The position numbers and the translations under genes are program-made. Positions 26,301 to 36,565 of a DNA stretch of 64,000 nucleotides are shown here, piece by piece. Below the pieces are notes generated by a model. It did not search any database. It saw nothing but the letters and a program-made list of their open reading frames with translations, and was not told the origin of the DNA. The stretch comes from Membranipora membranacea. Taxonomy: Eukaryota; Bryozoa; Gymnolaemata; Cheilostomatida; Membraniporidae. Where the stretch lies: positions 3,737,501 to 3,801,500 of the forward strand of contig OU612074.1 of assembly GCA_914767715.1 (NCBI GenBank), in the 5' to 3' direction. The stretch's first letter is position 1, and every line of letters begins with the position of its first letter.

Positions 26301-28475
26301 ACTCCTGCCACATTCTTACTTGGTTGCTAGAGCCATTTATCTAACTCAGTTCACCAAAGAAGAACATTAATTGTTGGCTCTGTGGAAAGACTTCCACTAC
26401 TAGTAAAATAACTAACCTCAGCCATTTTAGTTTTCCTTGATTTCGTATCTTTTTGATGTTCTCAGCAACACATCGATCAGTTATTTCTCATGACATTGAC
26501 AATCTTCCCAAATTTTCACTGTGTCCTCAGCATGATATCCTGTTCATGACTCACTTCTACAAATAAAAGGGGACAAAATAACCAGTTTTGCAAAAGGTGA
26601 AAGATAATATCTGCCATTAGGCGACCTGCTGCTGCTGCCGCTCAGACAAAAGATGTGCTAATTGCTGAATTTTGTATATCTCAGAAATATCAGAGTGAGG
26701 CTGCAATCTCAGCATTTGTCACATCATCGGAAAATGGCCCATATCAGGGTATGAAATTAATCATCTCAATGAGATGTGTCTAGCATCTTACTAGTCATAG
26801 ATAATGACGTCATCACCAAGTGTGTTTATTTCCTACCCTGATTTTGAAGATCAGTTTGCGCAAATTATAAGCCCATTAGGTGAAAATTCTGGGATTAATG
26901 TGATATATCGATTTTTTTCAATTTTTCAATATTGTATTGGTGATCATGTCTTATAGTTATTTTTACAGTTGAAGCCTCCCAAGTATTTGACATTGAGTCA
27001 TTCACTTTGGGGCAAAAAGTGCCCTTTTTAAGTTTAGCCTTCTGTGCCTTGTTTTTGAGGTATTTGATTAGTTCATGCATTCACCATATAGAGGAAGCAT
27101 GGCACTGACTGGAGGAGTGACATTTTGGTCAAACTTTATGATTTTAGGCCTCCTGTCTTCGAGACTTGAAATCGAGTTTTGCAATAGTAATAGGGCTTTT
27201 TCGGACAGCTCATTACATGCGACCACATTAATGCAGAAACTAAAATTTCCAATTTATTATACGACTTTGGTCTTGTACTGTCACTTCCATCAATAATCTT
27301 ACCAGCTGACAGAACCTGGTTGTCACAACTGCAACATATTTAAAGCTTATATTCGCTGGTTAATACACGTCCAAGATAATAAATCAATAAATGATTGATA
27401 GGCATTTATTGAAGGAGAGGCACTCAATAAAACCTGGTCGTGATAAAACCTGCTTGAGTTAATTTTGGACCCCTTAATAATAGCACGCCTAACAAGTGGC
27501 TAACAGATTTAATTCTAGGCGTCAAGGTTATGATAACAGGACAGCAGCAAAGAACTCAAGGTCACCAGCCATTACTCAAAAACAAACATGGTAAAATTGT
27601 GATTAATGTGTTTATTCGAATCGCTGTTGTAAAGCTGTTTTCATCAGACTTGGTCGCCTCTATTATTCGCTAAAAATAATTTTTAGTGCCATTTCATTCG
27701 CCTGAATGCACGCCTAGTAAATAATGTGGTCGCCTTGACAACAGACGTCTATTGACAGGCGAATAAGCTTATAATAACCCAAATTTTAAATAATATAAGT
27801 CAACATTTTCCAGTCAAAATTCAGAAAGATGTGAGTCAAATTTGTTGTCAGCATGATCAACAGCAGGATTATGGCTTTAGATCTTGAGATATTTGAATTT
27901 TTGTGGCTGAACTAGCCTGATTTTGTCCAAAACATGCACTCCTCTCCAGCAAAGAACTGAAAATAGGTTAAACAACAACAACACTAGCTTCCATTAAACT
28001 AGAGAGTATTTCCGAGGTTTTGATCGTGGCGTTTGATGATAAATTCAATAGTAGAGATGCTAAACATAACAATCACACAAAAAAGGTGATCCATTGTTGT
28101 ACACAATGTGCTTTGCATGTAATACTGCATAGATTTTCATCACGCTTTTGCATAACGAAATTAACTGCATCATAGTTATTTTTATGATGACAGCTACTTG
28201 CTTGTTCAAAGTCACAGCATAGCGATATTCATTAATCATTAGTAGATCACACCCAGGACAGAGGGACATATACCTACCTTGATCTCTCGCTCATCTGAGC
28301 AAGCGCCTTGTCGTTTGTGTCTCACTGCTCATTTCACTGTATCATATCCCTCATAGAAGTATCATTTATTACCGTCTTTCTCTTTATACTGAAGAAAATC
28401 AACGAAGACATCATTTGATTTCTATGTACCCGGATACCACAAGAGTCTGTACTCGGGCCCTTAACTTTCCTGGTT
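23345..28475. repeat. Segmental copy C of the array
   Basis: 23345-25862 matches copy A. 24740-26900 and 28195-28475 match parts of copy D in the same order. Copy D follows directly at about 28476, so C and D are a head-to-tail pair. The interval 26300-28195 has additional unmatched sequence without a supported gene. Confidence 0.75.
24754..28332 (-). pseudogene. Copy C of the unrecognised tandem gene family, damaged but with intact last exon
   Basis: Exons in transcript order are as follows. First coding exon 28278-28332 (MSSETQ.. start, GTAGGT donor) is frameshifted by a 1-nt loss and ends in TGA. 26417-26525 ends ..EITDRCVAENIKKIRNQGK.. with a GTTAGT donor but has an in-frame TGA. An open stretch at about 26085-26184 reads KSQFCLLDSSQPEMLLGNSW. 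25858-25953 has a TTTTCAG acceptor and GTACGT donor but an internal TAA and one extra base. 25338-25412 is shortened by 26 nt. The last exon 24754-24951 is open for 65 codons from a CAG acceptor to a stop. With three or more lesions this copy is probably not translated in full, though the last exon shows no damage. Confidence 0.55.
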
Positions 28476-30078
28476 TGAGTTTGATGTCATCCTAGTGGTG
28501 AAGAGAGCAGTGATACCAAGGAATAATCAGATCCCTCGATCAGACTAAATGTCAACTCTGAAGCTGCCTGTCTGTCTGTGACGCTGTTGTTGTCTTTGAG
28601 TGTTTTGCTGATTCTAGCATCTCTTTCTCCATATACACTTTGCTCCTGTATAATGTTAATGATAACATGGTGTTCGGCTATGATCTGATGCTTTGGCTTT
28701 GTTTTTATGACACAACCTGATTACACAGAAGGATAAATATTACAAATATGACGTTTTTTTGATGTTACATGAGTGTGATGATTTTATCTTCAGTACAGCA
28801 GATAAAAGCATCACACACATGTAACATCAAAAAAACGTCCTATTTGTTACATTCAAAGCAGTGGCAAAGTTTAGCTTCTTAAGTAACCACAATGTTTACT
28901 ATAATGAAATAAAATATCACCATCATGCATCACCTCCATTCACTAATGAATAATGATTAGCTGTCAGGACGATTGAATGATCAAGGTGATATCTCCAGGC
29001 CTTTCCATGTCATAAATGAGGTGGGGGGGGGGGGGGGCTAAGACTTTATTTTAGAAGCGTCACTCACGTCTAGTTACTCAACAGGCGACAAGAACTTGCA
29101 GAGCGTGACTCCTTGAATTGTGTACATCATTCAAATCTAGAATTGATTTATCAATAAACTTATAAATAACATATGAACAAAGACTTTGGCTATCATTCGC
29201 TTTCCCATCTGCTGTGACCATTGAGATTCTCAAACTAAAACGAAGCACCCGAATACCGAATACCTCGGGGGGAGGGGATAGAAATTGTGACTGGATCTAT
29301 AATCTGTGTAGGACTTGTTCCAGCCGTCGAGGTAATTGCTCACAATATGTACATTGCGGGTTATTACAATAACGGGTGGAAATAGTAATTATCTTAGCCA
29401 CTCAAATATGGCTTTCTCATTGAAGTCAACTAGTACTCTTTGGTAAAAGTATGAGTGCTCAATTTTTACACATCTATAGTGAGCGTGCGGTTTTTGTAAC
29501 TGAGACAAGTTAGGGCTTGTTAGGGAAGTCATGTCTACTAACAGTGTTCTGAAACGGTCTTCTTTAAAATGTTACTACTCTGCGACCACACTTCATTTAT
29601 AGCCAGCCTCACGCACAGGCACATCCTGAAAACATTGCATCGAATGTATTACAGGCACAAATAAAACTATGATGAGGATTGAATACTAGTAAAGCAATAA
29701 ATAATATCATTCATGGGGTCATTAAACTTTGTAATTTTCTTCTGTACAGTTATGCATGTTGTCTGTGACCATGGAACATTGTGTTTGAGTGTAATAAACC
29801 CACCAAGGTATTTCATTCAACTGAAAGTGATATAATCTCAGCCAGGAGTTTCCCAACAGCATCTCTAGTTGAGATGAGTCCAAGAGGCAAAACTGTGACT
29901 TAACTGACAAAGCTTACTTTAACAATCTCTTAGTTGTAGGAAGTAAAGCTTGTGGAAAAATGATACTGATTTACTACTGTTTAAAATTATTTCAATGTTT
30001 GTTGTCTTCTCATTGAGAAAAAGGGAGCCAACTCCTGTCAAATTCTTACTTGGTTGCTAGAGCTATTTATCTAATTAA

Positions 30079-30597
30079 AGCATCACATCAGCATTTGTAC
30101 CACATCTTACTCTCCATATTTTATTCTAACATGTGAGCGAATTCCAGCTTTAGAATCCAAATATTGGAGAAGTTATGGCCCCTCAATCGTCATACTTAAT
30201 ATGAGTTATTACTGATAATCACACAGATAAGATGGTGATAAAAATTCAGACCTAGGCGGGTCTCGAACATGGGTCCAAATGGCCATGCAGGCAACACCGC
30301 TAATGCTGATCTATATTGTCTAATGGCATGATGGTAGTGTTGTTGCCTGCAGGTATGTGGACCCATCGATACCCGCCCAGGTTTGAATTTTGATCATCAT
30401 CTTATCTGTGTGATTATAAGTATAATAATTCATAATAAGTATGACCGTTGTGGCGTCCCACAAGGGAAACATCCGCTTATTCCCAATGCCAATTGAAGGC
30501 GATCACCCTGGAAGTTTGAGAGGCCATAACTTCCTCAATATTTTGACTCTAAAGCTGGAATTCGCTCACATGATAGAATGAGCCTCGAAGTAATGCT
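30079..30597. mobile_element. piggyBac-type MITE with TTAA duplication
   Basis: The 519-bp element is bounded by TTAA on both sides (30075-30078, 30598-30601). Its ends begin AGCATCACATC and, inverted, AGCATTACTTC. A longer internal inverted repeat (catgtgagcgaattccagct and complement) follows. The paralogous segment in copy C near 26340 lacks it, which gives an empty site. The centre has a second inverted pair containing tgttcgagacccgcc, which resembles a pol III box B. No transposase frame. Confidence 0.85.
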
Positions 30598-31254
30598 TTA
30601 AGTTGATCAAACAAGGACAATAATTGGTGGCTCTGTGGAAAGCCTATACCACTACTTAGTAAAATAACTAACCTCAAGCATTTTAGTTTTCCTTGATTTA
30701 GTAACTTTTCGATGTTCTCAGCAACACATCATTCATATTTCTCTGACACTGACAAGCTTCCCAAATTTTCACTGTGTCCTCAACATCATATCCTGTTCAT
30801 GACACACTTTTACAAATAAAAGGGGACAAAATAAGCGGTTTTGCAAAAGATGAAAGATAATATCTGCCATGAGGCGACCTGCTGCTGCTGCCGCTCAGAC
30901 AAAAGATGTGCTAATTACTGAATTTTGTATATCTCAGAAATATCAGAGTGAGGCTGCAATCTCATCATTTGTCACATAATCGGAAAAAAAAATGGTACAA
31001 ACTGGTGGCCCATGTCAGGATATGAAATTAATCATCTCTCTGAAAAAAATTGACATAGTTAACGCCTTACTAGTCAAAATACTAGTCAAAAATAATGACG
31101 TTATCACCTAGTATGTTAATTTCATACCCTGATTTTGGAGACCAGTTAGTGCAAATTATTTGCCCATTAGGTGAAAATTCTGGGATTAAATTAGCTACCT
31201 TTGGACTATACAGAATTCAAAGAACACACGGTTGCCTGAGTGGCAGCAGTAGTT

Positions 31255-31855
31255 TGAGATATTATCACAGAGTAAGGATATATAGAGGAGACACTTCAAT
31301 GATCGTTATAGTGCCTGCGGTTTTTCATTCAGTAAGGGAAAATCGTCAATCTGGCCACCTGCAAATTTTAAGTAAGTTCAATGTAAGTTTTGATGCAGAC
31401 ATACCTACCTTTGATAGGTAATTTATCCTGTATCTATCCTAAAGACTGATTTCTAACTATTCACTATATTGTTGTCATGTTTTGCTAGGATACATAGCTT
31501 ATGAGTGGGTTTTTAAAATGAGTTATATCAGCTTGGGTCAGTAAACGGAGATTTCCTAATTTTGATGACAAGCCGTCTATCAATCGTCACATGTAAATCT
31601 ATATGACAAAACTCATTTTAAAAACCTGGATTACTAATAGCCTATGTATCCTAGCAAAAAGTGACAATAATATGGTGTATAGCTTGAAGTTTGGACATTT
31701 CAAACAAGTTGAAAATCATTGTAACTGATATAAATATTGAAATTGACAGGTGGCCCGATTGATGATTTCCCCCACTGGATAAAAAACCGCAGGCGCTATA
31801 ACGATCATTGAAGTGTCCCCTCTGTACATCCTTACTCTGTGATATTTTGTTTGTG
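31255..31855. mobile_element. Palindromic fold-back element
   Basis: The left arm (about 31255-31380, containing acttcaatgatcgttatag) is repeated inverted at about 31740-31855. An inner pair (ttgctaggatacatag.., gtttttaaaatgagtt) lies at about 31485-31540 and 31610-31665, closing on a short centre near 31570. Open frames read from either arm (31095-31421 plus and 31716-31898 minus) share residues because they translate the two arms, and are not taken as genes. No terminal duplication was resolved. Confidence 0.7.
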
Positions 31856-32345
31856 AAATACTATGCAGCCCCGTTAAATCTTGTATCAGAGATTTCAAGT
31901 CATGGAAACTCGACTTCTACTGGATTATTTATTATTGTAAACAATTCATTGGAATCAAGAAAAGATCAAAGTATCCGTATATCTGCGTGTCCAAAACTAG
32001 AATAAGTCAATCATAATGCAGCAATCACTAAAACTCAAATAAGAGTCAAGTTATTTTTATGAAGACAACTATTTGCTTGTTCAAAGTCACAGCATAGTGA
32101 TATTCATTAAACTTTAGTAGGTACATATACCTACCTTGATCTTCGCTCATCTGAGCAAGCACCTTGTCATTTTGTGTCTCACTGCTCATTTCACTGTTTC
32201 ATATATCTCTCACAGAAGTATCTTTTAATACCGTCTTACTCTTCATACTGAAAAAAATCAAACGAAGACAGCATTTGATTTTTATGTACCCGGATACCAC
32301 AAGGGTCCGTACTCGGGCCCTTAACTTTCCTGGTTTAAATAGATG

Positions 32346-33540
32346 ATATGCCTGAAAACATAAAATTCAATCTCCCTCAAACTTTTGGCAGATGATACCT
32401 TCTATATAGAAAAGTTACTGATCAACAGGACAATGCTAGCCTGCAAAGTGTCCTTTTAATGTACAATCGATCGTGCTGATGATGTTATCATTGCTACAAA
32501 GACCCCGTCAATTGCAATATTGCTGTGCAGAAGCAAAAGCTATGAGAAAGTAATTTGTTCAATTCCACCACACGTCCATAGTGGGAGGCGCCCTATAACC
32601 GCTAAAACTGAGAGCATTGACAGCACATTACTCATTTGACAGTGACAGTTACAGTGCCTCAAACGCCACTAGGTCAACACAGTCATAGAGGTGGACTCCC
32701 TTATACTTACTAATTAAAAAGAGACCAGGAGGACTGGGTACACACTGACAGTGCCTGGTCTGACTCATCTTACATACTATAAGTTTGCCTACTATATCTT
32801 TATGGTGTCATTTAGACTGTCTTGCCCACTTCGTGTTAGCTGTGTGATCAGGTCTTCCTGGTGTGATGAAACCTGATACTATTACTAGTCACATTATCCA
32901 CAGACTTGATTAACAAACTTTGTTTCCACACAAATAAATGGTTGTGTGTAGGTGATTCATTACCTTCAATTATACAAGAAAATTGGATATTATATCTTTC
33001 CTGGTGATAGTATTGACTCACATAAAGCTTTAGGCATGCATACTAAGTTTATTATTTGAAAGAAACCAGCTCAGCTCAGCTCAGCAAAATGATAACCACT
33101 CTACAATCCTCTACTAATCACTAGCTGGGCCTAAGCGGAAAGTCGTATTTACGACACAGGCAATGCTTTGTTGTATAACAATTATAACGGGTGGCTATCC
33201 CAAGCACCCTACTCATAACAGGTCAAAGATTTCATCTGAATGCGATATGCAGAGGTTGGTCGGCAAAATGATCGATATGCAACATAATCGGCTCATAATC
33301 TGGATTACTTTGGTAATTTCCGGATATCAACTTGATCATTATGACAAATGCCAATGAAATAGATCTAGTTCATGTCAATATCTCGACAATTAAAAATGGA
33401 TTTATTATTCCAAATCACGTAATATCTGAATCCAGACGCAACTCTGAAACGGACATTTTATTCATGTGGCCATGAATTAGCCATGCTACTTCTCACATTA
33501 ATATAAAGGTCTAGTGTCAAGGCAGGTACCACAATACCTG
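32346..33540. other. Intergenic DNA without a recognised gene
   Basis: No exon-like frame was found. A hairpin with an 8-bp stem (agaccagg / cctggtct) lies near 32724-32765. A short direct triplication of 'agctc' occurs near 33070. Confidence 0.45.
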
Positions 33541-33554
33541 AATTTATTGGTACC

Positions 33555-33945
33555 CGGCCACAATGCCATTGGGACAAAATGCCAGTGATATAATGAATCC
33601 GCCCCATTTTCCCAATGTCATTTTCCCACCAAGCAATTTTCCCACCTCCCATTATCCCATTCTGCCGTTTTCCCACCTGGACATTTTCCCACCGAGCCAT
33701 TATCCCACCTGGTTGATTTCCCACTGTGCCGTTTTCCCACCTGTACGTTTTCCCATCAATCTAGTTTCCCACCTGGACGTTTTCCCACCAATCCATTTCT
33801 CCACCCAGACATTTGCTCAACAAGCCATTTTCCCACCAGGCCGTTTTCCCACCAAACAGTTTTCCCAACAGGACAATTTCCCACCAAACAATTTTCCCAA
33901 CAGGACAATTTACCACAGTGCTGTTTTCCCACCACACAAATTTTT
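33555..33945. repeat. Degenerate 15-16 bp tandem repeat array, left arm (C-rich strand)
   Basis: About twenty units resemble ttttcccaccaagcca. The first 50 bp carry a different 15-bp motif (caatgccattgggacaaaat). The array recurs inverted at 36055-36385, and the junction segment cattttcccaatgtcatttt is shared by both arms. The long open frame in this array (33563-34015) is an artefact of the repeat. Confidence 0.85.
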
Positions 33946-34508
33946 CACGGCTCAGTTTTTCCTTCGCATGCAGCCTTTTTGCAAGCTAAGCTGTTCACAT
34001 TCACAAATACGTTAACAATGTTCACATCCAGCCAACACTGGAGAAAGTTATAGCTTTGGAAATGGAGATGTGAGTTGATTTTATAAGTAACGGGTTGATT
34101 TTGATTTGAGTTTTTTATTGCACAAGTTAGTCCAAGTGGTTGATTTCATCAAAATTGCCTCCTTGTTATAAACTTCTTTTTCGACAAAACAAATTAATGG
34201 TGCCTATGCCAATTCTCAAAAGTTTTGAGCCATTTAATCATTGCCCAAGCTGAAGAGATTATCATACTACGGTTATTGGCCATATCACTCTACATCATAT
34301 CACTCTTGCATCATATGTTATCCGCCACATGGCTTTCGGTAAAGATTGTTTTACTGTTTTACAAACTTTTATCAATCAACCACCAAACAATGTAAAGAAA
34401 TTTCCACTCTATGTATATTTACGCACAAGATCCTTTCCGAGATGACAATGAAGGATAATAAAGTTTCAACAATTATTTGCTTTCACCGGGGACCCTTCCT
34501 GTTTTTAC

Positions 34509-34544
34509 CAGGGAGGGTGGGAGAGGTATATCCCACCCTCCCTG
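34509..34544. repeat. 36-bp hairpin with CAGGGAG...CTCCCTG ends
   Basis: A perfect 14-bp stem (cagggagggtggga and complement) encloses an 8-nt loop. The flanking 7-mers are tttttac and cttatac (5 of 7 identical), possibly a decayed direct repeat. Its termini match the mini-palindromes at 35756 and 59075/59100. Confidence 0.6.
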
Positions 34545-35748
34545 CTTATACCATATCAACAGTTTGAAACATTAGAGTTGTTTCCACTTGTAAAAAGAAA
34601 GGACAACTACCGGCAATACTAAGGTGAAACATTTTAGAGGAAGAAAGAAAAAACAATGATGTGATGTATTTCTATTAAAATTGTTTCATGATGAGGGACT
34701 TGATTTCTGATGGCTAGATGGAGTCAAGCAGGAATTTAGTTCAAAAACTGAAATGGTAATGAAATACTGAAAGAGAAACAGTGACCCTTTGTATATTCAT
34801 CAGCAAAACGATGGTCAAGCATTAACGAAATCAGGTATCAGGTGCAACTTATGAATTGTAGTAGTTTACACCTTGGTTCACTGTTATCTGTGAACATTCA
34901 TTTTTTGTAATGGTAATTGTGACAGTGCACGTTGTTTTCCCTGCACGCTGTCCACTAGTTGTAATTTATTGAAATAGCTAACTTGTAACACCAATGTGGT
35001 TAAGTTATCACGTCTGTTATGTTCGTGGCAAGAACATAAAGATGCGCTTTTATCTATCACCTATAAACAATGTATGGAAACATACCAAAATCATGTTGCA
35101 ATCCAATCGATGACGTCATATCAACTGCTAGTTTTTTAGCCGTCTGTCACGTCCTATCACTGTCAGAGGTTTTTAATTGAATTTTTAAAAACCTTTTTGT
35201 CTTAAGATGTACACAACAGAGTCTACACCCCTACTCATTTTAGGACGCTAAGGTAGAATTGAGCTACAGCTGGTGATGCAGGGAAATTCCCACCCTCCCC
35301 AACCAAACTTAGCTTGTCAAGACCGGCTGCCGTTACCGGTACCAAACATAATAAATAAATACAAATAGTACAAAATGCGCAGCACATATGGTTTGGCATA
35401 GCTATATTGAATTACCTTAGCATAATCACAAACTATAAATTTAAACCAAAACCCTGATTGTGACAAGCATTGTTACAGTTATTGTTCATAAGACGTATGC
35501 TGGTTGTATAACACAATTATTTTGGGGAGTTGCTCTCCTGTTGACTCTTTATACCAACTAATGTAGTCGGCGTTCAATCCAGCACTTTCTACGTTCATTT
35601 CAGGATTTTTTACTTTCATACTAGACAACGTTCATTCCAGTAAGTTCAATCCCGTCGACGTTTGTTCCAGCCGTTGGTCATTCCAAGATTTTGTGTGCAT
35701 CTTCTGTTTATAAACAGGCGCCCCCATAAATCTGACAACAGTCCCTTA

Positions 35749-35783
35749 GGTGAACCAAGGAGTCTTTAACTCCTTGGGTGAAC
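35749..35783. repeat. 21-bp hairpin flanked by 7-bp direct repeats
   Basis: Arms CAAGGAGT and ACTCCTTG (35756-35776) enclose the 5-nt centre CTTTA. The insert is bounded by an exact GGTGAAC on both sides (35749-35755 and 35777-35783). The arm sequence is the same as that of the second palindrome at 59100-59117, whose flanking 7-mer is different. Confidence 0.75.
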
Positions 35784-36054
35784 ACAACTATGTGTTATTA
35801 CAAGGAATTGTACAAGAGCGAAGTTTTGAAAAATCATAAGAAAACTGTTCAAGTCATTTCATAACCTCTGCCAGAATTTTTTACACCAACGGTCATAGAC
35901 TTTAGGATTCTAGAATAAAAAAGGAACAACAAACTTTTATGACCAGACTCTAACACTACTTTCAATTAGGATTTTTAATGCCTGAAGAAGAGCAGAAGGA
36001 AAAGGAACAAAAAAATAGAAAGAAGCTACCAGCGTTCATTTGAAAAAAAGCAAT

Positions 36055-36385
36055 AGTGGGAAAATAGCATGTGGGAAAACGTCCGGGTGGAAAAATGGAT
36101 TGCTGGGAAAACGTCAAGGTGGAAAAATGGATTGGTGAGAAAACGTCCAGGTGGGAAAACAGCTTGGTGAGAAAATATCATGGTGGGAAAACAGATCGGT
36201 GGGAAAACATCCCGGTGAGAAAATGGATCAGTGAGAAATCTTATTGGTGGGAAAACGGATATGTGGGAAAATGTTCTGGTGGGAAAATGGTTCGGTGGGA
36301 ATATGGCTTGATGGGAAAATGGCTAGGTGGGATAAAGGGATGTGAGAAAATGGCTTGGTGGGAAAATGACATTGGGAAAATGTCC
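36055..36385. repeat. Degenerate 16-bp tandem array, right arm (inverted)
   Basis: Units resemble ggtgggaaaatggcttg, the complement of the 33603-33945 array. The end nearest 36385 (caagccattttctcacatccctttatcc side to cattgggaaaatg) mirrors the start of the left array. The 116-codon open frame reading VGKM/RWEN repeats is an artefact of the period. Confidence 0.85.
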
Positions 36386-36394
36386 GGATACCGA

Positions 36395-36565
36395 CATGAT
36401 ACCACGGCCATAATGCCATAGGTGATAACACCACTGCACATTATACCAATACCAAAATACCAGTTGCAACAACACCAGTTGTGTATAAATACCAGTGGAC
36501 ATAATACCATTTCGGACAATATACCATATCCCAAAATACCATTGCCATAATACCAAAATATGAAA
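36395..36565. repeat. Degenerate 15-bp tandem array (ccataataccaaaat type)
   Basis: Units resemble ccataataccaaaat. The same array is found inverted at 38188-38415, including the order of variant units (..ccactgcacattatacc.. against ..ggtatcgtgtgcagtgg..). Together the two form an inner fold-back with a 1.6 kb spacer. Confidence 0.85.

Larger units (their letters stand above)
28487..32189 (-). pseudogene. Copy D of the unrecognised tandem gene family
   Basis: I do not recognise the family. The first coding exon 32135-32189 is open (MSSETQNDKVLAQMSEDQ, ends phase 1 at GTAGGT). The next exon 30673-30778 starts in the matching phase (GHSENLGSLSVSEKYE) and continues CVAENIEKLLNQGKLK to a GTTAGT donor, but contains one TGA. 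Further exons lie at about 29812-29902 (KSQFCLLDSSQLEMLLGN), about 29550-29625 (degenerate, stops) and 29068-29136 (shortened). The last exon 28487-28684 is open for 65 codons: IIAEHHVIINIIQEQSVYGE, then a tail ending ASELTFSLIEGSDYSLV..SSPLG. No signal peptide or membrane segment is evident in the visible exons. Exon borders between the third and fifth exons do not all agree in phase, so further exons may be missed. Whether any copy is functional is open. Confidence 0.5.
28476..32345. repeat. Segmental copy D of the array
   Basis: It matches copy C from 24740 upward with two large insertions: a TTAA-flanked MITE at 30079-30597 and a palindromic element at about 31255-31855. The last block (32050-32345) matches 28195-28475, including the first coding exon of the family. 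Confidence 0.75.
33946..36054. other. Spacer between inverted 16-bp arrays, with two mini-hairpins
   Basis: No gene is supported. At about 35565-35690 there is a weaker array of units such as cgttcattccagtaa, again about 15 bp long. Mini-palindromes at 34509-34544 and 35756-35776 are listed separately. Confidence 0.55.

Noticed and set aside
31095-31421. 108-codon open frame with a related frame on the opposite strand at 31716-31898
   Set aside because: The similarity is explained by the inverted arms of the fold-back element.
32724-32765. Hairpin agaccagg..cctggtct as a further mini-hairpin
   Set aside because: Ends differ from the CA[G/A]GGAG family and no 7-bp direct repeats flank it.
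33563-34015. 150-codon open frame rich in FPP/SH repeats
   Set aside because: It translates the 16-bp tandem array; the inverted array at 36071-36421 gives an equally long frame. No splice sites or homology.
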